From NCBI RefSeq assembly GCF_031143425.1, contig NC_090447.1:130715106-130779105 (forward strand): a DNA stretch of 64,000 bases. Direction: 5' to 3'. The notes beneath the pieces were generated by a model. That model had not been told where the DNA came from, ran no database searches, and was given only the letters and a program-made list of their open reading frames with translations. The position numbers and the translations under genes are program-made. Numbering within the stretch: the first letter of the stretch is position 1; the number at the start of each line of letters is the position of its first letter. The DNA is from Pleurodeles waltl (Eukaryota > Chordata > Amphibia > Caudata > Salamandridae). Below are positions 47,522-57,620 of this stretch, piece after piece.

Positions 47522-48640
47522 TCAATTGAAGTACTGATTGATGAGATCTGCCCTAGGGTCACCTGCATCTTCTGGCTCTTCATCACTTGGCATTTCAGCT
47601 TTTCCAGTCCACTCATCCAGCTGCCTCCCTGCCATCTGCTATCAATGCTATATGATGTCTCAGGGCTAGATTGTGGAGCATGCAGCAGGAAACGATTATT
47701 TGGCGTACCTTGTGGGGCAAGTAGAGGAGGGCTCCACCAGATAGGTCCAGGCACCTGAATCTTGCCTTAGGAAGCTCAAATGTTTGCTCTATTAAATTAC
47801 TTGTCCTCCTGTGGAGAGTTCCCCTGCTGTGGCTGAGTACCTCACTGGTGTCAACAGCCAAGGACGATTAGAATAGCCTGAGTCACCTGTGAACACAATG
47901 GTTGAACATCTCAAATTTTGTATCTGGGATTGGCTAGATTGTGATGACAGGAGACATAACGCACAAAGACACACTACAATGGAAATTTACCAACTAGCCA
48001 GGTCCGCTCTCTTTGTAGTTGTGCCATTAGCTGTGGGACATTGCTGCTCCACATGATGTAGGAATCATGCACAGATCCTTGTTACTTGGCTGTGACTTGT
48101 GAGATGTACTGGTCTGCCAGACACAGCACATGTATGTTGGTTGAGTGGTAGTTCTTCTTCTTGTCCTGTACACCTGTTCATTGGCACTGGGAGGAACCAG
48201 GGCTACATGGGTGCCATCAATGGCCCCTACCACATGAGGAATGTGTCCCATCTCATAAAACTCTGCCTTAACATTGGCCAAATCCACACGTTGAGGAAAC
48301 GTGATGTAACTGTCCAGGTGTTTCAACAATGCACACAGTACATCCTTCAAAACTAGACTGAACATGGGCTGAGACATCCCTGCTGTTAAGGCAACTGTAA
48401 TCTGAAAAGAGCCTATGGCCAGGAAGTGTAGCACTGACAAGACTTGAACAATGGGAGGTATGCAATAGGGGTTGCGAATTGCATGAATCAGATATGGCTC
48501 CAACTGAGTATAAAGATCCATGATGGTCCGTCGATTCAGACGATATGCTGGATGACATGCCTTTCCTCCATGGTGTCCAGGTCTACTATTGGACAGTACA
48601 CTGGTGGTTGTCTCACTCTCCTCATAGCAGGATAACTATC
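47522..48640 (-). pseudogene. Harbinger A HARBI1-like DDE transposase (pseudogene)
   Basis: Two exons on the minus strand. Exon 1 (about 48640-47991) reads LNRRTIMDLYTQLEPYL, VQVLSVLHFLAIGSFQITVA, GMSQPMFS, then VVGAIDGTHVALVPP with the first catalytic Asp. A one-base gain just after NEQVYR shifts the frame; in the shifted frame GSVHDSYIM carries the second Asp, preceded by an in-frame stop. The donor (ttg|gtaaat) falls at 47990, the 104-bp intron ends with ttcacag, and exon 2 (47886-47522) opens DSGYSNRPWLLTPVRYSA. After another shift it gives NLIEQTFELPKARFRCL with the catalytic Glu, HKVRQIIVSCCMLHNLAL, and ends in INQYFN-stop. Full-length architecture is retained but several frameshifts and stops make it inactive. 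Confidence 0.85.
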
Positions 48641-49396
48641 TTGACAGAACTGAAAAACCAATGAGGTTTGCAGTATGCACACATCATGAACACTTTGTAT
48701 ATTACCTCACACCTAACATCTGTAGAGGATGTCTAGCAATAGCAGGTCAGACATATACAGTACAGCCCATAGAAATGCTCTGAATTCACCCTCATTGCTG
48801 CACATTGGCAACCATGTAAATGGGAACGCACATATGAAACTAATGTTAGTGTGTATTTGTGTAAGAGTTAGCTGTCCTGTACCATTCAGACATGTGTATT
48901 GGAATCGAACAATATCTACCCGTGGACTATGAACCTCTGAGTAACATTACATAGTTCTCACCATATATACTCCCTCAACACGTCACTTTGTAATGTTTTG
49001 GACAATATGTTGCACAAACATGATGACACGCCATACGGATATTCAGCATTTTGGGGCAGTAAGTGAATGACACAGATTAGTAAACACATCTATCGATGAA
49101 ATGAGCACAAAATGGCAGACACCTGACCTACTGTAGTGGACAGTTGGAAGTGACCTAAGTCCACCGGCTGAAGTCATCATGGCGGTTAACGATCGCAACC
49201 GCCGTGCAACTTGCCTTTGGTTAACATTGCTGTCTTTGGCGGACTTGCGCCAATGGGGATGACAACTGGCAGTGAAAGTCCTGTACGTGGCGGCCGTGAC
49301 CACCATTTTCAGCAGTATTGCTCACTTGACTCCTGCCACTGTTGCCAGCAAGACCTCCACAATGTGAGGTGCTGTGAACTGCCTCTGGGAGCCATC

Positions 49397-49998
49397 ATGC
49401 CATGTCCTGCAGGTGATACGGCCCATGCCTTCACCCCGGAAGAACTTGAAAGGTTGGTGGAGGAGGTCCTATCTCCGTATGGACGGATATATGGGCACCA
49501 GAGGAGCAAGTGAGTCCAATGGCTTAGCCATGTGTGATAGGTGTTGTGTGTGATGTTGCCTCGGGCATGTGAACGTTTGAGGGTGCAGATGCGTGCAGAT
49601 GACTTATTGTGAAGGCGTGTGTGCAAAGATGATGGGTATGTGTGTCTACTTGCTGTGACTGATGTGCACTGATCATTCCTATTGGTATGGTGCATGAGTA
49701 CATTACTTTCTCCTTTTGTCTGGGTTATCCATGCAGGTCAACACCCATCAGAAGAAGGGGATTTGGTGTGCCATTGCCAAGCAAGTGTGGACCCACAGCC
49801 TGCAGATTACCATTTGCAGAAAGCAGTGGGAGGACCTGAGACGCTGGGCCCTGAAGACTACAGAGGCCCAGCTTGGGATGTCCTCCCAATGAGGGAGGGA
49901 TGCCTGTCAGACCCTGACCCCTCTAATAGCCTTCACTTTGGCGGTGGCCTACCATGTGGTGGATGGGCGTTTGAGGACAGCACAGCAGCCACAAGGGG
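49397..49998 (+). pseudogene. Second Myb/SANT-like gene of Harbinger A (pseudogene)
   Basis: Exon 1 starts at ATG 49397 and reads AHAFTPEELERLVEEVL, then SPYGRIYGHQRSK. It ends in a GTGAGT donor about 115 bases downstream. The acceptor ttatccatgcag leads into exon 2 (49737-49998): VNTHQKKGIWCAIAKQV, then CRKQWEDLRRWALKTTEAQ, then a TGA where a CGA arginine would be expected (SQ-stop-GRDA). It continues LTPLIAFTLAVAYHVVDGRL up to a GGTAAGT donor at 49999, so further exons once followed. The helix pattern (EEL--LV--VL, W--IA--V, CRK-WEDLR) is that of a Myb/SANT-like domain distinct from gene 1. A second DNA-binding protein in the element is the interesting point. The CGA-to-TGA change fits CpG decay. 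Confidence 0.65.
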
Positions 49999-50624
49999 GT
50001 AAGTACTGACTGTATCTTTGTACTGAGCTCTGGAAGTTTGGTGCTGTCACACTTTAGTGGCTGTGACAATGTAGTAGAAGCTACATGTATGTTGACTATT
50101 GGAAATGCATAGTACTCATTTTACTTGACTAAGACATGGAGATCTGGCCTTAGGCCTGCGCATGTGTAGGCTTAGATCACTTGTGTCAAGGTACATCTGT
50201 GACTGCATGTAGAGATACAGAACTAGCAGTGCTACATTTGTGACTCTGCCCAGCCATATATATGTATGTAAGCTGCTGCAGCATCCTCCCTATCTAGTAT
50301 TTCCAGTTCCATAATTCAAAATATATTAATATGTAGCTTTAAGGTGTCAGACCACTCCCATCTGTGTAGATCAGCTGTATTTGCCACAGAGTGCCTGACA
50401 TATTTGGTACAGTGACCTAAAACCAATGGCTGTCCAACCTGTCCACATCAGCTAGGCTAAGGGAATTAATGATTGTCCCATTCAACAAGATCTGCTCCCA
50501 AATAAATATTGTGACATGATATCAGAGGGTCCCCCAAGGGAATAGGCGTGTCACAAAGGGGAAGTGCAACAGGGGGTCAGCACAAGACAGACAGAGACCA
50601 CTGACTCAGGAACAGCGGCATAGA

Positions 50625-52100
50625 ATGGTGGCAGAGCCTGAGGACAGGTGGGCCCAACTATGCAGGGACGAGGCTCTGGGGAGGGAGAGACAAGTAAAAA
50701 GGAAATCAGGTGTGGTGTGGGTATTGGACGTGGAAGGTTATGGGGCAGAGCAGGGCAGCTGGGAAAGGGTGCTTAACGAAGAGAAGGGAGATGATCAGGA
50801 AGCCAGTGAGACTGGTGGGTCGGAAAGCATGAGAGGCGTACGTGGCAAACGCAGACAGGTGTTGCGTGGAGAGGCAAAGCCATTAGGTGAGGCTGACAGA
50901 AAATTGGCGATGCCAACGGGATGCAACACGGCCTATGGACTTTGGTCTGAAGCAAAAGGGAGCTCTTCGGTGGCCTTCCCTACTTCACGGGACTGGGCGA
51001 GGCAGTCACATGACAGACGCCATGGGGGAGATGCTACGGAGGAGTGGTGTGGACATGCGGATGTGGAATGTGCAGAAGGAAGAAGACGATGTAGTGGAGC
51101 TTGACTATGAGGAGGACAGTGATGAGTGGGAAGTGGGGGAGCTACGTGAAGAGGAGGTGAGCATGGCAAAAGGGGGGCAGAAGTGGCGCAAGAGCAGCGC
51201 AATCCGCTCTTCCTTTGATGTCTTAAAGGGTGCGAAGATGAATGCAAGTGCACGAGAGGGCACACACAAGAATAGCAGCAGCAAGAAGCTGTTCTGGGAG
51301 GAGAACACGCAAGAATGGATGTTGACAGGTAAGGGTGAATGGTGGTCAGCTTGGGGTAACACCCGGAATGTTGTACGTGCACCCCAGTACAAGTCAATTG
51401 GGGTAGGAGATGTGTCTATTCAATATTTAGCAGGTACAGGAACGGCACAGGCTGCAGAAAAAAGGTGAGAAAGCCACTGAGGCTGTCTGTGTGGAGGGAG
51501 CTGGGGAGAAAGTGGCAGAAGGTGAGGCAGGGGGTCAAGAGAAAGATGGAGGGGGACACAAAAAGCGACTCCCATACATGGGTCTGGAGATGCCACTGGG
51601 TTCCCATGTGGTGGAAAAGACGAAAACAAGAATATGGAAGCACATATATGTAGAAGTATTCAAGCTTCTTCAAAGGTACATACAGGTGAAGGAAGGGTCT
51701 AAGGAGGAAGAGTGGGAGGTGGAGCGTAGGCCAAGGGTCCGATTGCAAACTAGAGATCTGTCTTTCTAATTTATGCAAGCATTTACTGTGGTAAATATAC
51801 AGACAGGGCCATTGTAATGTTTAAACACATGGATATTATCCATAACGTGCATTTGCATTTTGGGGGTTTCGCATGGTTGAGCTACGATGAAGAGTTCAGG
51901 GCAGGGTAAGTGTGAACCCAGAGAAACCATGGGGGGATGTGGATTCAGAGCTATGGATGCAATGGATGGTGTCTTCCTATTCAGCGGCATCTATGCACAC
52001 GGCAAGTGGGTTGTTGGTCGTAAATGACTTTTCACCCTGCCCCACCATACACAATGCTCCCCCATTCCCAGTACGGGAGCATGTTGAAACTTGAAAAAGG
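50625..52100 (+). pseudogene. DIRS-type gag-like ORF (pseudogene)
   Basis: Three overlapping frames compose it: 50625-51104 (MVAEPEDRWAQLC start), 50887-51468 and 51491-51769. Then 51815-51905 reads MFKHMDIIHNVHLHFGGFAW followed by LSYDEEFRAG, and the next frame reads NPEKPWGDVDSELWMQWM. The order 'PLGSHV---K-RIW---YVEVFKLL', 'YDEEFR', 'NP-KPWG-VD-ELW-QWM' is the one I recall for amphibian DIRS gag. Near 52080 'SMLKLEKG' sits where a C-x-x-F/L-x-x-G zinc-finger start would be, with its Cys lost. The middle is acidic and lysine-rich (EEEDDVVELDYEEDSDEWEV). At least four frame changes. The link among frames is inferred from colinearity. Confidence 0.62.
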
Positions 52101-52393
52101 GGTTTTATATATATATATATATACATATATGCAATCAGAGTCGGAGCTGCCAGAAGGTGGGCCTCTTGAGGGTACTGCTCTTGAGAACCAATCAAATGAA
52201 GCTTGACAGAGAGTACACAGAAAATATATAGAACAATACATATATCATCATATATCATCAGAAAATGAAAGGAAATAACATCTTGCTTTTACCCATGACA
52301 TTCATGACATGCGTCTAACACCTAGATTACTTCTTGAGAGAGTCAAAGCAGTCTTTCGCCTGGTAAACCCTATGGAAAATATGGGCCTGGCTC

Positions 52394-53790
52394 TTATGGA
52401 AAACCTTCAATTTCGCAAGTTGCACTATGCCAGCAGGAGCCCTTTTCTTGAAAATATTCATTCAAACTAACAAATTCATGACCTTGACATAATGTTATGG
52501 ACATATCGGAAAAGACCCGGAATGAGAAATCACTTTCTACTTTAAACGTTCTCATTTTAATGGCTTTAGATAAGATCTGTTCCTTTATCCTATAATCACC
52601 GAAATTGACCAAGATAGTACGTAAACATTTAGAATTCTGATGCTGTGCTGCCGGAACTCTATGTGCCTGCATGATGGTCAGATCTGATCGAGCCAAGGTC
52701 TTATCGAGAAGAATGTCGTTGTGGATCAAATTTGTTATCACTTTTGAAACCAAGGATGCAGTTTCTATCTCTTCAGGAATTCTGACAAATCTCAGATTAG
52801 AACATCTAGATTTATTTTCAAGATCGCCCAATTTAAATTGAAGCTCCCCTAGTTCTGCCTGGGTTTGGCTTGCCACAGTTGCACATCCATGGTGAATATC
52901 TTCAAGTTCAGAGACTCTCTGCTCCACTTTGGAGATCCGCAATATCAAATGCGATGTTGGAGTTGAGTTGGGCTAGTTGATCATTAGTTTTCTTATGGGC
53001 TTGTTTATGAGTTAGTTTTAGGTCATATAGCTCCCATTAAGATGAGATTCAACATGGCCTCGACCATAGGTCAAGATGGAGTGGTTGATATTTGCTGATG
53101 CAGGAGACTTGGAAACAGAGCAGGATTGTCATCCCCGTGATCCCTAATGGACGGCGGATTTGATGCAAGAGGAGGAGGATCGATGGAGCTTGAGATGATC
53201 GAAGCAGTTGAAGCCACTAAACAATTGGAAGGCTGATCATCTTTCGCATTCTCAGTCATGGGGGAGCTCTCCTCTTTCTCACCCCCCTTGCTATTAGGCA
53301 TTGAGAACAAGGGATTGGAGGGTTTTCCTACAGATTGAGCCTCCTCAAGCGAAGGAACAGGGGGTGAAGCAGTGTCTATGTTTACAGAGGAGAGTCTTGT
53401 CCCGTTATTGAGAGAAAGACAAAAGGACCCCTCCCTCATTAGGTCTACAGTGGATGATAGCGATGGTGATAACAAGTCCGGAATTGATAATAATCAGGTC
53501 ATTCCTCTCTCTTGATCGCTGGTTCGGGAATTTGCTAAAGGAGATAGCCGGCGTGTTGTAGATGTCATAAAGGGGTTTGGCCCATCCTGGAGACCTTCCG
53601 CACAGTCCGCATGGACTATTTTTTTATCCCATATTTGCTTCCCTGAAAATAACAGGGTCAAGCCTTTTGTTTTGCTTATTTTCAGAAATCTACTTGCTCC
53701 ACGGGTCTTGGAAGAAGCGTCACGAGTAATGCATTTCATGCTGTCCAGGATATATAGTAGAGGAGGAGCCAAAGGGAAGCCAAAATGCAA
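52394..53790 (-). pseudogene. L1-like LINE ORF1 (pseudogene) antisense inside the DIRS element
   Basis: On the minus strand the N-terminal frames (53790-53494, then 53475-53071) are Ser/Pro/Lys-rich, typical of a disordered ORF1 start. The frame 52948-52394 (184 codons) has a coiled-coil heptad stretch (ISKVEQRVSELEDIHHG, LGELQFKLGDLENKSR) followed by CSNLRFVRIPEEIE and ARSDLTIMQAHRVP, the L1 ORF1p RNA-recognition-type region, then RTILVNFGDYRIKEQILSKA. It ends in a CTD-like EKGSCWHSATCEIEGFP. Upstream frames need shifts, and a stop separates the N-terminal pieces. GC-rich leader-like sequence with 'ctacacagaccgcttccgctgc' lies just above at 53,800-53,900. No ORF2 or poly(A) follows, so the copy is 3'-truncated or rearranged. 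Confidence 0.7.
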
Positions 53791-53930
53791 AAGGCTGCAT
53801 CTGTGCTACACAGACCGCTTCCGCTGCTACACAGAGTCCGCGCTCCACCTCGGGAGCTGCCTCCAACAACACCCGAGTTGCCACACACCCTATATGATCC
53901 TTGATCCTTAACCCTTAAAAGGAGGCAATA

Positions 53931-54838
53931 GTGTAATTAGTGAAGAAGTTGGGAAGGTCACGAGCTTATGATATTATCTGCAGGTGCAACGATGCAGCAT
54001 GGTGCCAAAAATGCCTTGCAACGTCTCTCCCTTAGTATTCCCTTGGTATTGTCCTCAGTACTGAATCGACAAAATCGTAGACTTGGAAGCTGACACCAAC
54101 TTCCTGAGGGCTCGCCATTTCCAATGTCCTTTCAATACCCTATCAATTTTACACTAGTAAATACCAACATGAGTCCCTGGTATAAAGTGTGCAGCCAAAG
54201 TCATAGGATCGTAGGAGCATAGAATGCCTTTCTGAAATCACTTTTGTTTTGCTCTTCCTTCACCCAGCATGTATTGCAACAATTGTTTTTAATCCTTCTT
54301 TACCCTCTAACTTGTTTGCGCACCTGTTACCTGTTACTTGATGCTAGCTTTGCTGCTATGCCGTTATGCTGCTTAAGTTTATGCTGCTGCGGGAAAAGGG
54401 AGGTCAGGGCCCGCCCCAGTGAAAGATGAGCTCACTTTTGGTGCCTCCTCATGACTTGGATGACCGCCTCCACATTCACCTCAATGCCGCTGCTATCACT
54501 GCCAAGGTCATGGACTTGCGTGCTGGCTTTCCCCTCGACTTCCGCGATACTCCGATGCTTCTTAGTCGAGCGCGGGGTCTCCTCCTCATTGACCGCTACC
54601 ACTGCTACCACCAATCTGCGCCAAGCCGCAATCGCCACCATTAGGCTGTCTTCCTGCACCCATTCTCTGCTACTCCAGGACTCCAACACTCCAGTGCTCT
54701 CCGGATCATCGTTCCTCCTTTGCCTTCCTCAGTATTTTGATCAGTCTTCCTCACACCTCTGCTCTCCACTGACCGGCCAGCCATCCTGCCTTCCGAACCA
54801 GACACAAACTCAGTCACAGAGCATGACTGGAGCTCCAC
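53931..54838. other. Unassigned DNA between L1 ORF1 and DIRS RNase H
   Basis: No motif is recognisable. The first ~130 codons of the open frame that starts at 54451 (MTWMTASTFTSMP...) are Ser/Thr/Leu-rich and unlike any RT. They become DIRS-like only after about 54838, so a junction lies there. A minus-strand 85-codon frame (54689-54432) is also unidentifiable. Confidence 0.45.
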
Positions 54839-55195
54839 GTGACTCGCCCTCCCCAGAATTTTTTCCTTTGCTCATGGCTCTGACTGTGTGGGGGGACAAA
54901 CTCACCAACAGAACTGTGATGTTTTATGTGGACAATCTGACAGTGCTGGAACTGGTGAATAGGCAGAGGGCAAGGGATCTCAGGGTATTGTGGCTGTTGA
55001 AGCATTTTATGCTTCACTGTTTAATGTTAAATATTATCTTTAAAGCAGCACATATTCCTGGGGTCAACAATGCCACTGCAGATTCCCTGTTTAGTTTGCA
55101 GTGGCAATGTTTTTGCAGCTTGGCACCAGGTGCAGAGGAGCAGAAGACAGCCATCCCTGCAGACATTTGGGAGTGGGGGCATGATGGTCTTTAGG
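54839..55195 (+). pseudogene. DIRS RNase H domain fragment
   Basis: The frame reads FPLLMALTVWGDKLTNRTV, then MFYVDNLTVLELVNRQRA with the catalytic Asp in the F-x-x-DN motif, then RVLWLLKHFMLHCLMLNI, then AAHIPGVNNATADSLFSLQW with the conserved H-IPG--N--AD-LS-type motif. It finishes LAPGAEEQKTAIPADIWEWG and a stop. This is the RNase H part of DIRS pol joined in frame to unrelated upstream sequence at about 54838. The catalytic residues I can place are still present, but the RT palm (YxDD) is nowhere in the window. It is immediately followed by the recombinase in a different frame. Confidence 0.75.
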
Positions 55196-55196
55196 C

Positions 55197-56600
55197 TCGT
55201 GGAGAAGATGCTAGCGGAGTCCACCAGGACCAAAAAGCTGGCCTGGTTGGAGTTTAAATCTTTTGAGGTTTTGGAGGGGCATTTTTGGTTGCTTAATCGA
55301 GGTGCTCTGGAAGCACGAGTGTTGTGCTTTGTTCTGTTTTTGATTATGAAAGGTTTGCCACCTGCTACAATTGGAGGTAAGTTGGCTGGGGTGTCTTTTA
55401 TGAGAGTGTTTTTTTTACTGTGACCCAGCGTAGGATGATATTCTGGGTGAATGTTGAAAGGGTGGGGTAAAGAAAGGAAGTGGACAGGTGCAAAAGTGAG
55501 AGAGGCTATAACATTTAGGGGGTCATTCTAACCCTGGCGGTCCAAGACCACCAGGGCTAAAATGACGGGGCATTCTGACCGCGGCGGTTTGACCGCGGTC
55601 AGAAGTGGAAAACCGGCGGTCTCCCGCCGGTTTTCCGCTGCCCATTTGAATCTGCGCCTCCATGGGGATTCTGACAGCCCATACCGCCATCCTGTTCCTG
55701 GCGGTTCGCCCGCCAGGAACAGGATGGCGGTATGGGTTGTCGTGGGGCCCCTGGGGGCCGCTGCAGTGCCCATGCCAACGGCATGGGCACTGCAGGGGCC
55801 CCCGTAAGAGGGCCCCACAAAGAATTTCACTGTCTGCATTGCAGACAGTGAAATTCGCGACGGGTGCCACTGCACCCGTCGCACCTTCCCACTCCGCCGG
55901 CTTCATTCGGAGCCGGCGTCCTCGTGGGAATGTAGTTTTGCACTGGGCTGGCGGGCGGCCTTTTGGCGGTCGCCCGCCAGCCCAGTGCAAAACCCAGAAT
56001 ACCCTCAGCGGTCTTCCGACCGCGGAGCGGTATTTTGGAGGGGGAAGTCTGGCGGGTGGCCTCCGCCGCCCGCCAGACTTAGAATCACCCCCTTAATTTG
56101 CTGCTGGAACTGTTACACATGCTGCCTGTTTGTTGTACAGATGGTTATGAGGTGGTGCTTTTACATTGGCATATGATCTGGATGTTTTTTGGGGCTTTTC
56201 ATGTGTCTTAGTTTTTGGGGATAGGGTAGGCTGATCGTGTCAGGCATGGGGAGGTGCACTTGAAGGAAGAACGCTTGGGCATATGGCTGTGACGGTCCAA
56301 GATAGACTAACTTGGGCAGTCTAAATAGGTACGGCTGTGCAAAGATGGCGACTCGGCAGCGTGCCCGATGGTTGAATGGGGCTGTTTCAAAGTGAAGAGG
56401 TTGTTTTTTGCCATGTGAATGGGAAAAAACAGCATTCCCAGGAGTGGGATTGGGCACAGATTCGAGGACTGGGAGGAGGCACTTACAATGTTGTGAGTGG
56501 TGTGTGAGGGCATGAACTGTTCTTAGGGGTACAGGGGAAGAGAGAAGTGCACGCATGACGGTAAGAGGGTGGGGTGGAGGTGGGGGGTGTTTGTGTTTGT
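55197..56600 (+). pseudogene. DIRS tyrosine recombinase, split by a MITE (pseudogene)
   Basis: The N-terminal part (frame of 55070-55423) reads EKMLAESTRTKKLAWLEFKS and RGALEARVLCFVLFLIMKGL, the SAM-like core-binding region. It breaks just before the MITE at 55518-56092. After the MITE the catalytic part resumes: LPVCCTDGYEVVLFHWHMIW, then FFGAFHVS followed by a stop where the family has an Arg (L-R-V-S-E); here that catalytic Arg is His. It continues with EERLGIWL, RSKID (family RRSKTDQ) and VVFCHVNGK. No convincing HxxR or terminal Tyr block remains. The enzyme would normally insert the circular DNA intermediate without target duplication. It is dead by substitution, stop and insertion. Confidence 0.65.
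55518..56092. mobile_element. Serial-hairpin MITE, copy 3 (TTA target duplication)
   Basis: Third copy of the 16236 family, inserted in the DIRS recombinase; flanked by TTA (55515-55517, 56093-56095). The longest stem has perfect 27-bp arms at 55678-55704 and 55710-55736. Another stem near 55831-55857 reads gaatttcactgtctgc/gcagacagtgaaattc, while the same stem in copy 1 differs at two positions in each arm with pairing kept. The stem around 55935-55992 has 'cactggg/cccagtg' where copy 1 has 'cgctggg/cccagcg', again matched. Frames up to 155 codons on - and 144 on + are compositional. Confidence 0.87.
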
Positions 56601-56634
56601 GTGTTATTACTATTGAAGTTTGTTCTCTTTGTAG

Positions 56635-57190
56635 GTTCTGTGAGGGGCCCCACGAGAGCAAAGGTGGTCACATGGCTGGTCAGGCATTCCTTTATTCGCG
56701 GGGTGGCTAAATACTCAGATCTATGGACATTCGCTTGGACTGCCAGGTAGCCGTTCCAAGGTTTTGTGGTGGGGAAAGAGTGGAATGAGGTGGGGCAATT
56801 TGCTTCTGTTTATAACATCTATGCTGCCGAATTGTGTTTGCCCTGATATGCTGGTACTGCACCTCGGGGAGAATCACCCTACTGCAACACATGCACTGGG
56901 ATCTGGCATTGCTTCATCAAATAATGGTAGGGACCTGAAGGAAATAGATGTGGGCAGTCCTGCCTATCAGACTTTGTTCCCTGAAGGACATGGAGGGGGG
57001 CAGTAAAGCATGGGGCTATTGACTGGGCAAGGAGAAAACTCAATCAGGCTATGAAAGTTTTATGAAAGTTGTTTTTTTACATAAAAGTTTTGACTCATGA
57101 GGGGATTAAGGAAGAGGAAGCGTGTTCTTCAGAGATGACAGAGTGCACATGCCAGATACGGGCAATGCACAGTACGTCCTAGAATTGTGG
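56635..57190 (+). pseudogene. SGNH/GDSL-hydrolase-like region of the DIRS element (pseudogene)
   Basis: First frame: TRAKVVTWLVRHSFIRGVAK, corresponding to the N-terminal block with a GHS-like serine motif (here RHS). After a stop and shift, the frame at 56764 reads WGKSGMRWGNLLLFITSM and PDMLVLHLGENH, corresponding to the VxxHLGxND block (Asn position altered). Near 57140-57175 another frame gives GVHMPDTGNAQYV, matching the C-terminal block that normally carries the catalytic D-x-x-H. Such hydrolase-like domains are known downstream of recombinase in vertebrate DIRS/Ngaro elements; their job is unknown. Several frame changes; inactive here. Confidence 0.6.
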
Positions 57191-57620
57191 TTTTTGTTGT
57201 AGGATTTGTGGGGCGGTTAATATTGCTCATAGTCAACATAAGTGAGTTGCAGTGTTGCAGTGGTTTCGCTGGTGGGGCATTAAAACGCCAAAAGCGTTTT
57301 TGCTTGGTGGCAGTAGATGGGGAGGGTGGAGACTCAGATGCGGGCCTGGCAACCCTTCCAAGGGGGGAAGAAGAAGCAGTTGAAGGATGACAGTATGGGG
57401 GATGCCCGAAGGAGGCAGGGGATGAAAGGAGAAGGTGGGTAATAGGTGAATGAAAGTGGAGGCTGGGTGAATGGAGGCAAAAGTGGGGGAATTAAGTGGA
57501 AACTGAAAGATGGGGGGTGGCTACAAAATGGACCAGAACAGGAAAATTGATAAAGTTGAAGTTTATAAAAGTTATGCAAATGTTATGATATAATAGCAAT
57601 CCAGTCCTAATAAATGGCCT

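Larger units (their letters stand above)
44747..50470 (+). mobile_element. Decayed autonomous PIF/Harbinger element A
   Basis: The left end reads ggacctcattatgag, shared with the MITE at 34891. Contents in order: CA-rich leader; Myb/SANT-like gene on + (45406-47405, with a 594-bp MITE inside its intron); HARBI1-like transposase on - (47522-48640); a second Myb/SANT-like gene on + (49397-49998). The same order and the linking sequence recur in Harbinger B, where 'aaatggcggctgcctgacctg' at 63,969 matches 'aaatggcagacacctgacct' at 49,113. I could not find a matching right terminus before the DIRS element starts at about 50,500, so the right border is a guess and the element is probably truncated. 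All its genes are broken. Confidence 0.75.
50471..57620 (+). mobile_element. Broken DIRS-like tyrosine-recombinase retrotransposon
   Basis: Ordered pieces on the plus strand: a DIRS-type gag (50625-52100), an RNase H piece (54839-55195), a tyrosine recombinase (55197-56600, split by a MITE) and an SGNH/GDSL-hydrolase-like region (56635-57190). The reverse transcriptase between gag and RNase H is absent; 52.1-54.84 kb is occupied by an antisense L1 ORF1 and unassigned DNA. DIRS-type elements lack DDE integrase and integrate through the recombinase, and SGNH-like frames are known in related vertebrate elements. Element borders are approximate; I did not find split direct repeats or circular-junction sequences. 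Confidence 0.72.

Noticed and set aside
55523..55990. 155-codon minus frame
   Set aside because: Inside MITE copy 3; explained by GC-rich palindromes.
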